DNA of 64,000 bases from Phycomyces blakesleeanus NRRL 1555(-). Lineage: Eukaryota > Mucoromycota > Mucoromycetes > Mucorales > Phycomycetaceae. Each line of letters opens with the position of its first letter. Within the stretch, counting starts at the first letter, position 1. Below are positions 35,524 to 45,750 of this stretch, one piece after another. The translations under genes and the position numbers were made by a program. The notes under the pieces are model-generated. The model saw only the letters and a program-made list of their open reading frames with translations, ran no database searches and was not told where the DNA came from. The stretch covers positions 310,001-374,000 of the forward strand of contig NW_017265136.1 in the NCBI RefSeq assembly GCF_001638985.1, written 5' to 3'.

Positions 35524-35623
35524 NNNNNNNNNNNNNNNNNNNNNNNNNNNNNNNNNNNNNNNNNNNNNNNNNNNNNNNNNNNNNNNNNNNNNNNNNNNNN
35601 NNNNNNNNNNNNNNNNNNNNNNN
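35524..35623. other. Assembly gap of 100 N
   Basis: Exactly 100 N, the usual placeholder for a gap of unknown size. Sequence after the gap restarts with GGTATTTTATTCAAGCG, the same as at 34916. So about 608 bp (34916-35523) are repeated at 35624 to about 36275, with differences. The two contigs may not be truly adjacent. Confidence 0.98.
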
Positions 35624-35635
35624 GGTATTTTATTC

Positions 35636-35906
35636 AAGCGTAGCTGTGAATGTGTGAAATCGGTACTCAAGTACTGATTTCATTTGAGCGCAGCTGTGAA
35701 TGTGTGAAATCGGTACTCAAGTACTGATTTCATTTGAGCGCAGCCATGAATGTGCGAAATCGGTATTCAAGTACTGATTTCATTCGAGCGCAGCCATGAA
35801 TGTGTGAAATCGGTACTCAAGTACTGATTTCATTTGAGCGCAGCTGTGACTGTGTGAAATCAGTACTCAAGTACTGATTTCATTCAAGTGTAGCCATGAG
35901 TGTGTG
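35636..35906. repeat. 50-bp minisatellite, decayed inverted units after the gap
   Basis: About 6 units of the same 50-bp repeat. Many CpGs are changed (GCAGCCGTG to GCAGCTGTG or GCAGCCATG; CGGTACTC to CAGTACTC), unlike the copies before the gap. Confidence 0.9.
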
Positions 35907-36415
35907 AATTAGTACTCCGGCACTTGTTTTATTCAAGACTGGTCATTATTGTTTGAAATTAGTGCTTTTTAAACAGTGCTTTTTTCTTCAGCGTGATATT
36001 CTTATTTCTTATACTGCGATTGTAAAAAACTAAATGTCTTACACTACAAATATTTGGAGCTCGCGAGCTAATAAATGGTTGCAATTAAAGGTTGGCCCTG
36101 AGATATGATGGTGAAAAGAAAACATATGTTTGGTTGTTGACAAAGGAAATAATATTTTAGCGTTGGGGTAATTGAACTCTTCCTTTTATTCTAATGTGCA
36201 GTGGAGACAAGAAGCATCAACATATGACGTGGACGATTGTATAAATGATTGGGTTGTACGTATTGAAAATGGATAAATTGATGCTATTTTACTAATGGGG
36301 GTAAATGAAGCATTGTGGTTTATCCTTCAGTCAAAGGCTCAATGGAAGTTATAACGGCTGGAATAAAGTAATCTCGTTATTTTTTTTATTAACTAATATA
36401 ATATGCATTTAATGA

Positions 36416-37888
36416 CTACTGGTATAATTGTAATAACTTCTTCTTGACATTTTTTGCAATCATATTATTTGCTGTGGAAATTGAGCTGCTTAATTTATTG
36501 GCGACTTCACTGACTGATCCACCATTGTTGTTGCAGAAGGAGGGTACGCTCAATTCACTAGAAATTAGACTTGCAGTTATTCCATCCAATACTTTAATGA
36601 TCGAGAACCACTCTTTTACATCGCATTTTTGTTTCATTATACTCTCATACTCCAATAAAACGTTATAGAAATCACTGGGCTGGATGACACCTTTGTTGAC
36701 TAATATCGCTTTTGCAAGTATTTGTAATATTTGAGAACCAAGTTTAGCACCAGATGTTGCTTCAACGCCATATCCATCTTTGTTTGGTAAGTCACAAAGA
36801 GTGAACACTGTTGCCAGCAAGTAGATACTACTGTCAAATTCTTGCAATGTAGATCTCCATAGTAAATAAGATGAGCATTTGCTGAAACTCGATGTAATTT
36901 GTCTCAAATTTGATATATTGACGTGTAAAGGATTTAATTTGAAGGTCTCAAACATTTTTAAAAATTCTTCAACTTTTGATTTCATCAAGTAGATTTTGCA
37001 ATTTGAGTCCGTGATTGAACCATGACCAAACTCTACACCAGGTCCAATGTTGATTTTAGGTTCAGTTGATATTTCAGCAGAGCAAGTAATCAAAAGGTTG
37101 ACGGTCTTTGTTCCAATGATAAGCTTCAGTTTCATAGCACCACCATCCGATTTTTCATATGTAGTACAGGACATGTGATTCTTGTATCTGGAGGATTCGC
37201 TGGGAACAGAGGATTCAGTTGACTCGGAGTGTATATCAACTGAAGAGTGATGGCTGTACACTTCGCACGTAATAATAAGTAAAGTGATGCTATCGTGAAG
37301 CAATGCACTGCAGAATAATGGTGGTATTAATTCAATCAATTCAGATCTGAGCCGGAAATCGTAGTTTAGTAAGTCTAGTACCATCGCATCAATTTCTTGA
37401 TATGGCCCTAGCTCCTGCAAGAGTTTTGGAACAGTAGAGGTGCGTACAGTCATTTCGAGCTTGGCAGAGATACAAGCACTGTCTTTTAACACTGGTTCGA
37501 TTGTATCATTTGATGAGAAAGAAACCCTTCCGTCAAAAATACCAGACGTGATATTATTTTGGAAATCAATCAAAGAAGTAAGACTAAGGGCAGAATCGTT
37601 TGTCATCAAAGCAAACGTTGTTGAAAGCTTTGTACGTTTATTGCAATCAAATACCTCCAAGCTGAATGGTTGACAGTCCACAGAATGTACAAAATGATGT
37701 GATCTTTTTCTTTGACTAACAGTTTGACCTTGCGTGCCTAAAGCTTGCTCAGAACCTTCTTCAAAACTGAAGGCTTGCGGGTTCTCCATTGGTATTTTCC
37801 TACAGTCTTGACAGAGCCTTATTTTATTTCTTGTGGAATGAATGGGCTTAAGACATTGCTTGCATTTCGATTTTGGTACCGTCAACAT
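36416..37888 (-). CDS. Unknown ~490-aa CxxC-CxxC protein, right arm copy
   Basis: Second copy of the unknown ORF, still open over its full length (490 aa; one extra Lys near the C-terminus). The four N-terminal cysteines are kept. An upstream in-frame ATG at 37933 exists only because ACG in the other arm became ATG here, so 37888 is the ancestral start. Amino-acid changes relative to the left copy are mostly those expected from CpG deamination (Arg to Cys/His, Thr to Met, Gly to Ser, Asp to Asn). Confidence 0.75.
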   Translation of the reverse strand: MLTVPKSKCKQCLKPIHSTRNKIRLCQDCRKIPMENPQAFSFEEGSEQALGTQGQTVSQRKRSHHFVHSVDCQPFSLEVFDCNKRTKLSTTFALMTNDSALSLTSLIDFQNNITSGIFDGRVSFSSNDTIEPVLKDSACISAKLEMTVRTSTVPKLLQELGPYQEIDAMVLDLLNYDFRLRSELIELIPPLFCSALLHDSITLLIITCEVYSHHSSVDIHSESTESSVPSESSRYKNHMSCTTYEKSDGGAMKLKLIIGTKTVNLLITCSAEISTEPKINIGPGVEFGHGSITDSNCKIYLMKSKVEEFLKMFETFKLNPLHVNISNLRQITSSFSKCSSYLLWRSTLQEFDSSIYLLATVFTLCDLPNKDGYGVEATSGAKLGSQILQILAKAILVNKGVIQPSDFYNVLLEYESIMKQKCDVKEWFSIIKVLDGITASLISSELSVPSFCNNNGGSVSEVANKLSSSISTANNMIAKNVKKKLLQLYQ

Positions 37889-38133
37889 GGCTGCAGTTAT
37901 TAAAGTTTGTAAAGAAGACTTGTGTTGTCTCATAGAAAATATAAAAAGAATAAAAGTAAAAACAATAATAGGAATAAATTATAAGTGCTGTAAGGCGTTT
38001 AATTATAATTTCCAAATTGAAGATCCAGATCATGAAGATCCAGATCCAAATGGGTTTGATTATGGGTTTGATTTAAGAGGAGGGTGGGTGAAAAGTGTAC
38101 AAAGAACAAGAACGCACATAATTTCTGTCCTTT

Positions 38134-38202
38134 TTAATTATCTTCAAGCTTGTGGCACTTCACTTTGCCTTTTGCCGATGCCCAGAACTGTTCAATTGGC
38201 TC
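38134..38202 (-). pseudogene. Fragment of second DDE transposase, right arm copy
   Basis: Mirror of 30605-30673, encoding EPIEQFWASAKGKVKCHKLE.. then a stop. It shows that the fragment was already in the unit before the arms were formed. Confidence 0.7.
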
Positions 38203-38328
38203 TTTTTAATTCAAGGGCAGTTTTTTTAAACCCAAAAGGCGCCTTTCAATTTTTCAAATTTCGGTTTTTCACTTCAAAGTTTGTTTTATTGTTTTAGAAT
38301 CAAATAGTTATATCTTTATTAAAAAGCT

Positions 38329-39666
38329 TTATAAAGGGTCTCCGCGCAAGCAGATATCAAAGCAATTACCAGAGTGTTGAGCAAACGCATTCAAATGCTC
38401 GGGAGGGATGTTATTGCAAGCTTCAGCGATACGAGTGGCTAGATCTTCAGCATCTTTAAACGAACTTCGTTTTACCTTATTTTTGACAATGGACCAGAAA
38501 TTCTCTATTGGGTTGAGCTCGGGGGAATAAGGAGGGAGGTAGATGCTTCTGTAACCTCTTTCAGTAATCATTTCATCAATCCGGTCAGCAGTATGTATGG
38601 GCACATTGTCCATCACAATATAATGGCCTTTTAGTTCTGGATACAAATCCATTTCATCCATGCACTTCTTGAGAAACCTAACGTAGTGACCAGTTTCTGT
38701 ACCCCCAGATTTTTTCTTTTTTTCAGTAGGTGCTTTTCTTTTACTACCACTGTGAACAATTTTAATTCTCTTAGAGCTTTCTTCTTGAGGATTACGGAGT
38801 TCTATAGCAACAACAAACTTTGTTGATATGGCGCCTAATACAGTATGAGACACAGCTTTAGTGGTTGGAGTGGTCGTAATAGCGGGTGTTCCTTTTACAG
38901 ACCATTCGCTAGGAGGTCTCATGTTTCTATCAAATGCAGACTCGTCCACGAATACACAGTTTTCCAAATAATTCATATCAGTAGCAGTCCACTTGATGAC
39001 CCAATTTTTACGAGCTTGGATCTTATCTGAATTATTTCTAGCAACCGGCAAGTGTGTTAACTTCTTAAAAGAAAGGTTGCACTCATTCTTAAGAAAGTTG
39101 TGAACAGTACTTTTCTTCACAGTCAGATCAGAGAATTTTTGAGTGAGTGATTCCATTGCATCAAGCACCTGTGCTTGTGGACAATTATTGTAACATTCTA
39201 ACAGGTGAACCTTATGTCTCTCATCCAATTGTGGTTTTAGTCTATTGACCAAATTGGTTTGTTTTTCAAATATGTTCCAATCCTTATCCTCTTTGAGTTT
39301 CTTGGCCCATTTCTGTGCTGTTCTCTTGGCTATGCCGCCTGCTAAGCACCCTGACTTAGCTGTGTTAAATAATTTAATTCGGTTATAATACACAAAAGTG
39401 AGCTTTTGCTCGTTTGAGTATTTGTGATGAAGTCTTTTCTGCTTCTTAACTATAGCTATGACTTCCTCCATATCAGCATCAAGATTTCCCAAGGAATCTT
39501 CAGAGGAAACCCCCTCTTCCTCTTGCTTTCTACAATACTCTGTGATACGAGTCAGAGTTCTTAAGTGAAAAGGAGTAGCTTCCTCAACCCAGTCCATCGC
39601 ATCGTTTCCTTCCTCATCAACCAATTTTCCCTGGCCGTCTTCATAATAAAAGCGAGTAGTCTTCAT
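38329..39666 (-). CDS. IS630/Tc1/mariner-type DDE transposase, right arm copy (intact)
   Basis: 445 aa, collinear with the left copy. The catalytic D (VFVDESAFD), D (IVMDNVPIH, with Ala to Val beside it) and E (ELNPIENFW) are kept with DD34E spacing. About a dozen substitutions distinguish it from the left copy; several (Arg to Cys, Ala to Thr, Glu to Lys) come from C/G to T/A changes at CpG. It is still open and could be functional. Confidence 0.9.
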   Translation of the reverse strand: MKTTRFYYEDGQGKLVDEEGNDAMDWVEEATPFHLRTLTRITEYCRKQEEEGVSSEDSLGNLDADMEEVIAIVKKQKRLHHKYSNEQKLTFVYYNRIKLFNTAKSGCLAGGIAKRTAQKWAKKLKEDKDWNIFEKQTNLVNRLKPQLDERHKVHLLECYNNCPQAQVLDAMESLTQKFSDLTVKKSTVHNFLKNECNLSFKKLTHLPVARNNSDKIQARKNWVIKWTATDMNYLENCVFVDESAFDRNMRPPSEWSVKGTPAITTTPTTKAVSHTVLGAISTKFVVAIELRNPQEESSKRIKIVHSGSKRKAPTEKKKKSGGTETGHYVRFLKKCMDEMDLYPELKGHYIVMDNVPIHTADRIDEMITERGYRSIYLPPYSPELNPIENFWSIVKNKVKRSSFKDAEDLATRIAEACNNIPPEHLNAFAQHSGNCFDICLRGDPL

Positions 39667-39708
39667 ATTTATTTGAAAAAAAAAAAACGAAGTTTAACAA
39701 AAAGAAAA

Positions 39709-39841
39709 GGTCTAAAAAAACCGCCCTTTGGATTATCGAAAACCGCCCTTGAATTAAAAAAAGCCGCCTTTTGGGAATTGAAAAGCCGCCCTTTAGAAAT
39801 ATTTATTAACCGCCTTTTCATTTAAAAAGCCGCCTTTTGGC
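39709..39841. repeat. Right subterminal GGCGG repeats of the element
   Basis: Inverted counterpart of 28962-29095, with CCGCC-containing copies between the right transposase start and the right terminus. Confidence 0.7.
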
Positions 39842-39856
39842 GTTGGAACGACTGTA

Positions 39857-41157
39857 TGTCAAATAACAACATCTTTATATTCTATTATATTCTATACTTT
39901 TAATTCTCAAATATAAAAAAAACCAGTGACGCACCCTTGAATGTCAAAGGAAAGAAAAAGAAAAGAAAAACAGGGCAGGCTTGGGTTTACAGATCAAACC
40001 TAATTTGTTTGAAACAAGAGCCTTGATCATCAAGATCACATTTTGAATATATATATATATATAAAGGCTTTTTCAGGGCCAATAGTCTATAAAGTATACG
40101 GCTCGATAGTAATAAAGACCTATACTTGTGAAATTGTTAAAGTACAATTAATAAAATAAAAATAAAAAGGCTAATTTAATGATGCGTCTATAAATAATTT
40201 TCTTATAGATACAGATATATCCATTCTTCTTTAAGAAGCGTATCTCTATAATTTGATTTCTTCGATCGACTCCCGCACAGATAAAGACTGGGGGAGGACT
40301 TTGTGTAATTCACATATACTCCACATTTTTCTCTTTCTTTTCTTTCTAACCGGATAAATACAGTTTGATCTAACATATGCCAAGGATTTATTTTATTTTA
40401 TTTTAATAAATAAATAAATACTTTAATTTTCTCAACAAACTTTTATTTTTTTATGGTTTCCATGACAACAAAAGCCAGACAAACTCGGGGTAAAATTAAG
40501 CCTAATATGTTGTTGACATATATACACACTATGGTATTATTATTTTTTTGAGCAAGTAGTAAATAAATAAAAGAGGACCTTTATTTATTTTTCGGATTAA
40601 ATACTCCCCTTTGGCACCGGTACCATATAGCGGTCATCGTTATTTATATATCGCATTGAAAATCAGAACAATAGAAAGAACAAAAGTAGCACCTTTTTTC
40701 TTTTCTTTTTTTTTCCAATTGTAGTTACCATGAACCTTTTTCTTGCTTTCAAGATTTTTTTTTTAAAATGCAAATGTAAATATAAACGCATATATCGCTT
40801 TGAAAGAATTGGAAGTAAAGAATTGATAGTGAAAGAGCATAAAATGTATCTAATAATTGATTCTTTTTTTTTTAATGATCTGGATAATATTTTATTGTCC
40901 TAATCTCTTCTGGTCCCAATTCTATCTTGACCAGAGATTGGACTAACAACATCTATACGTAAAATCATTGCGATAATTATTTGTACAATAATAATAATAA
41001 TGATAATAATGATCAAAAAAAATTATAGATGAAAAAAGAACAAAAATGAATATTGAAATGTATGTATGTGTATGAAAATGGGATGCAAATTCAAATATGA
41101 TGAATAGACAGCTTATGTTGTGTATTATGTGTTGAATGTTTATGAATGAATGTGTTT
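39857..41157. other. Gene-free AT-rich spacer
   Basis: 1.3 kb with poly-A/T runs and short (TA)n and (AAT)n tracts. No coding or RNA feature could be supported. Confidence 0.6.
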
Positions 41158-42125
41158 TTATCTGTAGTACAATTCCAAGTTCATTCCATTGTTGAGCTCA
41201 TCTATAAAAAAAATATCAAGCAAGTAAATATATATATATAAAAGAACAAATCAATAAAACTTACAATCACTCAATGTAATATGATCCTTGAATTCCTTGT
41301 ACCACTTCTTCAGTACGATCTTTTGAGGTTCTGTACCGATCTGAGCTGCGACCAATTTCTTAAAGTCGCCAACCGTGTCTGAGGGACTACATTTCACACG
41401 AACTTTCTTGCCCAATCTATCATTGACCTCTAATTCAATCAAACTATATCTAGGTTGAACCTTTTGAATGATTTTAGGCTATAATACATATATTTAAATA
41501 TTATTATTATTATTATTATTAAAAGTATTAGTATTAGTATTAGTATATTTTTTTTTTAAAAAAAAAAAGAACTTTTTATATATGTTTATGTCTTACCTTT
41601 TCAGTTACAATCTTTTTTGGTGGAGATTTGCTGCGTGGCCGAGGAGTTTTGGTTTTCTTGGGAGATCTTGATCGCGATCTCCTTGATAAACGACGCTCAT
41701 CTCGGCGAGGGGATCCACTTCTGTACGAAGATGTGCGGTCTTTGCGGGGCGAACGGCTTCTGTGTGAAGACGTGCGGTCTTTGCGAGGCGATCGACTCCT
41801 GCGTGAAGACGAACGTTCTTTGCGAGGCGATCGATCTCTACGAGGAGAGCGGGACCGGTTCGACGAGTGAGGTGCTCGACTGCTTTGCTTTCCCTCATCA
41901 CGATCGTCACGATTGGTCAATGCTTTAGATTGAGAAGAGGATTCCTCTAAAAAAAAGAAATTATAGAATTAAAATGGAATGCATATACATTTATTTAAAA
42001 AAGTGGTTAAGAAAAGTAAGTAGATGGTTGAATGAATGATTTCTTTTCTTCTTCTTTTTTTTATATCAAACAATAAAGGTTAGAAAGATTGACTCACCTT
42101 GTTCATGCTTTTTGAATCGCAACAT
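41158..42125 (-). CDS. HUB1: RS-domain/Hub1 (UBL5) fusion, 4 exons, 211 aa
   Basis: Exons (minus): 42125-42098, 41946-41597, 41478-41265 and 41201-41158; the frame closes (636 nt). The C-terminal ~73 residues are Hub1/UBL5: [40 protein letters not shown] and the ending MNLELYYR with the typical double Tyr and no Gly-Gly tail. Hub1 is a ubiquitin-like spliceosome modifier that binds HIND motifs (Snu66/Prp38) non-covalently. Residues ~40-115 are an Arg/Ser domain with repeated [10 protein letters not shown] units, as in SR splicing factors; such a domain is absent from the 73-aa yeast and human proteins. Each junction is in phase, so the two parts form one protein by this model. If an internal start were used (MIELEV is not available as ATG; the site is TTG-ATT), normal Hub1 could not be made alone. 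Confidence 0.85.
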
Positions 42126-42297
42126 GATTGAGTTTTCTTTTTTTTTTTTTTTCTTGTCAAGAAAAATAAAATACAACTTTAGCAGGAAGGAAAGGAAAGA
42201 CGGAAAGAATCAGTAGATACAAATGGGGATTAAAATGTGACGTAACAAGTATCTTAGGTATCTATCTTTATTGAAATTATTGAGATTTTATATAATG

Positions 42298-43720
42298 TAC
42301 AGTGCTTCCAACAGTCAATTTCGTACTTTCCGGGAACCATGTCGTGCATTTGAAAATGAAGTCGTGTTACGATGATTTCTTGGAACACTCGAAAAATATA
42401 AAAGTAGGTCATTTCATCTCCTGGGTCTGTTTTTTTTTTCGTTTCTTCAATTGTTTAAAGTTTAACATGAGTGCAATATTTTTATTTGAAGATGGACATG
42501 GAAATGTCGATGAGAATGGAGGCCCTGAACCCATGGAATATATCGTTGATCAGAATTAATTTATTGTAGAGTCGATTGCGACTCATAGCGAGTACTTGAA
42601 AAATATGCCCTCTTGTGAATCTTCATCGGTTTGTCCAATGTTGATAGAAAAGCCAAAAGATGAAGACATCCGTATGAAAGAAGCAGACACAAAACGTGAT
42701 TACGTGCGGTACACCGTTCAGGATAAGGCTCGATTTTTCGACCTGAAGATTGAAAAGTGTATGAGCGCATCAGCTGCAGTGAAGCAGTTGGGTATTCACA
42801 TTCGAACTGCGCAGAGATGGATTAAGCAGTACAATATGCGTCCTGATAGTATTTTCGAGGTTTGTAAGCAGGTTGGTCGTAAATGTATCTTGAGCGAAGA
42901 GCATAAAACTGCTGTTATCGACTTCATTGATGCTAATCCTTCTGCTGCTGTTGTTGAAATGACTGAACATTTGTTGAATCGGTTCAATGATCTTAAAGTT
43001 TCACGTAGCACTGTTTATAATTTCATGAGAAGTGAGTGCAATCTTTCTTTGAAGAAAGCTGACTTCCATTCTATCGAAAGAAACAGCCTAGAAAAGATTG
43101 AAGAGAGACATGATTGGGTTCGTAAATGGGAAAATACTGATACGAATCTTTTGACGAATTACGTGTTTCTTGACGAGTCAGCTTTTGATATCAATATGAA
43201 ACACTCAAGAGCTTGGTCCAAAAAAGGTACGCGTGCCATTGTTACTCGGCCTACCACGAGAGCAAACACAACATCGATACTGGGTGTTATCTCAGCTGCA
43301 GGTTTGATCACAGTTGGCGTAAAAAAACCAAGACCTGCAAAGAAGAGAAAGACGGAAGGGGGTATGTAAGCTCAGGGACTGTGACTGGCCACTACATAAA
43401 TTTCTTAAAAATGACTCGATGAAATGGACAAACACCCTCATATGAAGGGTCATTATATAGTCATAGATAATGCACCCATTCACACGCATGAAAACATAAG
43501 GAAATACATTTTATATCGAGGATATAAATGTGTATATCTTCCTACATACTATCCGGAGCTTAACCCAATAGAACAGTTCTAGGCAATAGCAAAAAGTAAG
43601 ATTAAGCGCCATAGGTTTTTGCAGGAAGACACTTTATCAAAGAGAATTACAGAAGCGTGCAATAATGTAGAAAAAGGTCACTTCAAAGGTTTCGTTTCGC
43701 ATTCTTACAAGTGTTAGAAT
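42298..43720 (+). mobile_element. Dead Tc1/mariner-type element (left end recognisable)
   Basis: TA|CAGTGCTTCCAAC at 42298-42312 closely resembles the terminus of the palindromic element (TA|CAGTCGTTCCAAC), so both belong to one family. A transposase pseudogene follows. I could not find a matching right terminus downstream. Confidence 0.6.
42467..43718 (+). pseudogene. Broken DDE transposase related to the palindromic element's
   Basis: Reads MSAIFLFEDGHGNVDE..., then an in-frame TAA at about 42557, then a long open stretch (TVQDKARFFDLKIEK; HIRTAQRWIKQY; VSRSTVYNFMRSECNLSLKK; YVFLDESAFDINM), a frameshift near 43366, then GHYIVIDNAPIH, LPTYYPELNPIEQF, a TAG in place of the conserved Trp (43580-43582), and AIAKSKIKRH. 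Domain order and catalytic motifs match the intact transposases, with one early stop, one frameshift and one nonsense change. It is not functional. Confidence 0.88.
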
Positions 43721-45750
43721 AAATGTCAAAACAGGGAACCAATGTAATGGCCACTGACCGCAAACATCTCTCACGCAGCATGGAAAAAAAAAGCCTCGAG
43801 CACCCCAGTGAGCTTCAAGAAGACTCCATGAAGGCAAAAGGTGGTGGTGATGATGTGGAGGCAAAGTGCGTCAACGATTGGGCACAATTTCATGTAAAAA
43901 AGGAAATTACTTATGCCAAGTTTTAAGTCTGCCTTTGGTAATTTTTTCTCTTTGAATTTTCTGTAAATAGATGAGATGTGGTGCATAACATAAGAGTGAA
44001 AGCAAATATAGTGTTGGTGAATAAGAGCAGAACGATTTACGGATTTCTCTTTTATTTTTTTCACAAGTGAGAAAATACGCTGCGAGTTGCGGGAACAATA
44101 GAAAAATTGGTATCATTAATTAATCATTGGAGTAAGGTGGATAGGTGAGATGAAATAAGGAAGTTCATATCAACGAACGCTTGACACAACCAGGCCGACA
44201 ATCAAATTTGTTGATAAGATTTCCATGAAGAACGTTTTGTCGTGGTATTGATTCGAATTTGTGTCCATGGTATACAGCCAGTTCCTTGATTGATTTAAGT
44301 TCTCTATGGATACAATAAAAAATGTGAGCGCTGTTCATACGAGAAATCCATGATTTATAGGCAATTGTTTTCATACCTGACAAATTTTCGTATATCCATG
44401 GGATCCGTGGATAAGCCAGTGTAGTCCAACACAACAAGCCGTACGGAAAAGTTGGTTGATTTCGCAAATATAATCAAATCTTAGGCGGATATAAAGAAAA
44501 ATGGCTAACTATTAACTTCCAGTTTCGTTGCTGTCCACCTTGCATATTGCTATGCTTATGGCGAACACTGTCCATGAGATTGAGAGTCGGCTTTGTAATG
44601 TGCGAGAAGTCACACAATAAGAGAATATGAATAGAACGAATATGAAGATAAAGATAATGTTTATTTGTTGGAATATTTGAGATATTTATATGTTTTGGGA
44701 TATATGATATAATTGGTGAATGACTAAGAGACGATATTTGCTAAGTAGTTATTACTAAGTGATTTGTTACCAACTACTTCTTTGTCATTGCTTATTAACA
44801 TTCTTAATAAGGCAATATCTTATGATTGGATAATACTGTGACTGAGTGTCAATTACAATCCAGTCCTGACAGCTTTGTATCATGTTGGCATAATTTCGAT
44901 CCAGAGGAGCACATGGGGGGGGGGATAAGAAGACTTTCGCACAGTGACATTTGATAAGGAGGAAATCTGTCATCTTTTGTATTGGCTTGATCTTGTTTTT
45001 CACAGGTTCATTTGTGCGTGATTTTTGTGCATAACCGACATTGATCCAACCATGTGATTCCATTGATGCGTCCAAAAACGATTTCGTGTTCAAGGTGATT
45101 TTCAAGACTTCATCTATAAAAAAAAAGACTGTTTGTTTTTGCACTTTTGTTTTTTTTTTAGTGACATGCACCGTAATTTATATACTCACCCCAATGGTCT
45201 TGCTTGACAATCCACAAAGATTGTCGCTTTTCTCTTTTGCGACCGATGCGTGTAACTTGTGAGTAGCAAAATCAACCATCCTTTGACAACCAATCAATCA
45301 TTTGTGTGGGAGAGTAAATGACAACTATATTCGGCATAAAGCTCTTGACAAAGTCAAATAATTCGATGTTGTTCCAATGACCAAATGTGTATAATTATCT
45401 GTTCACTGGTGCATCTTTCGATGCGATGCAGTTGAATAAATCAAGTACACAGTGTTTCGTTGGCTTTACTAAGTGGTTGAGACAATATCAGCATTCACAC
45501 AATCAGCTTCACAATGCACTCGAATAAGCAATCACTTACAATTATTGTAGGTAGACTTGTCAGAAGGAACAGATGAAGAATCAGAGCCTACGGCAAAACA
45601 TAATAAAAAGAATGAGTGGCATTTCTTTCACGAGTTGTTGTCATTGTTTTGTTTTGTTTTTGCCTACAGTTTATCGCTTCATCATTACTAATCACCGTAT
45701 TTACAATACGAGGAGAAGAGGAAGGGGTGTCAACATACAGTCAACGCTCG
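43721..45750. other. Gene-poor region with unrecognised decayed coding-like segments
   Basis: On the minus strand, open segments at 44165-44467 and 44785-45171, and a stretch near 45290-45370 reading FVKSFMPNIVVIYSPTQMID, have protein-like composition but are separated by stops. I do not recognise a family. They could be the remains of a mobile element or a dead gene. Confidence 0.35.

Larger units (their letters stand above)
28950..39854. mobile_element. 10.9 kb palindromic Tc1/mariner-type composite element
   Basis: The left end reads TA|CAGTCGTTCCAACGCC (TA at 28948-28949). The right end is its exact reverse complement, GGCGTTGGAACGACTG|TA (TA at 39855-39856). TA target duplications and CAGT termini are the signature of the IS630/Tc1/mariner superfamily. 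The whole left arm (to 33626) is repeated inverted in the right arm (34624 onward). Each arm contains, from outside in: GGCGG-rich subterminal repeats, a DD34E transposase, a fragment of a second transposase, a ~490-aa unknown ORF, and a 50-bp minisatellite. The centre holds a Gag-like ORF. The layout resembles Foldback elements, which also have long inverted arms with internal tandem repeats. A 100-N gap and a repeated segment in the right arm mean the inner structure may be partly an assembly product. Confidence 0.8.

Noticed and set aside
41605..41910. ORFs in other frames over the RS repeats of the Hub1 fusion
   Set aside because: Repetitive RS codons keep alternative frames open; only the frame that joins to Hub1 has splice and family support.
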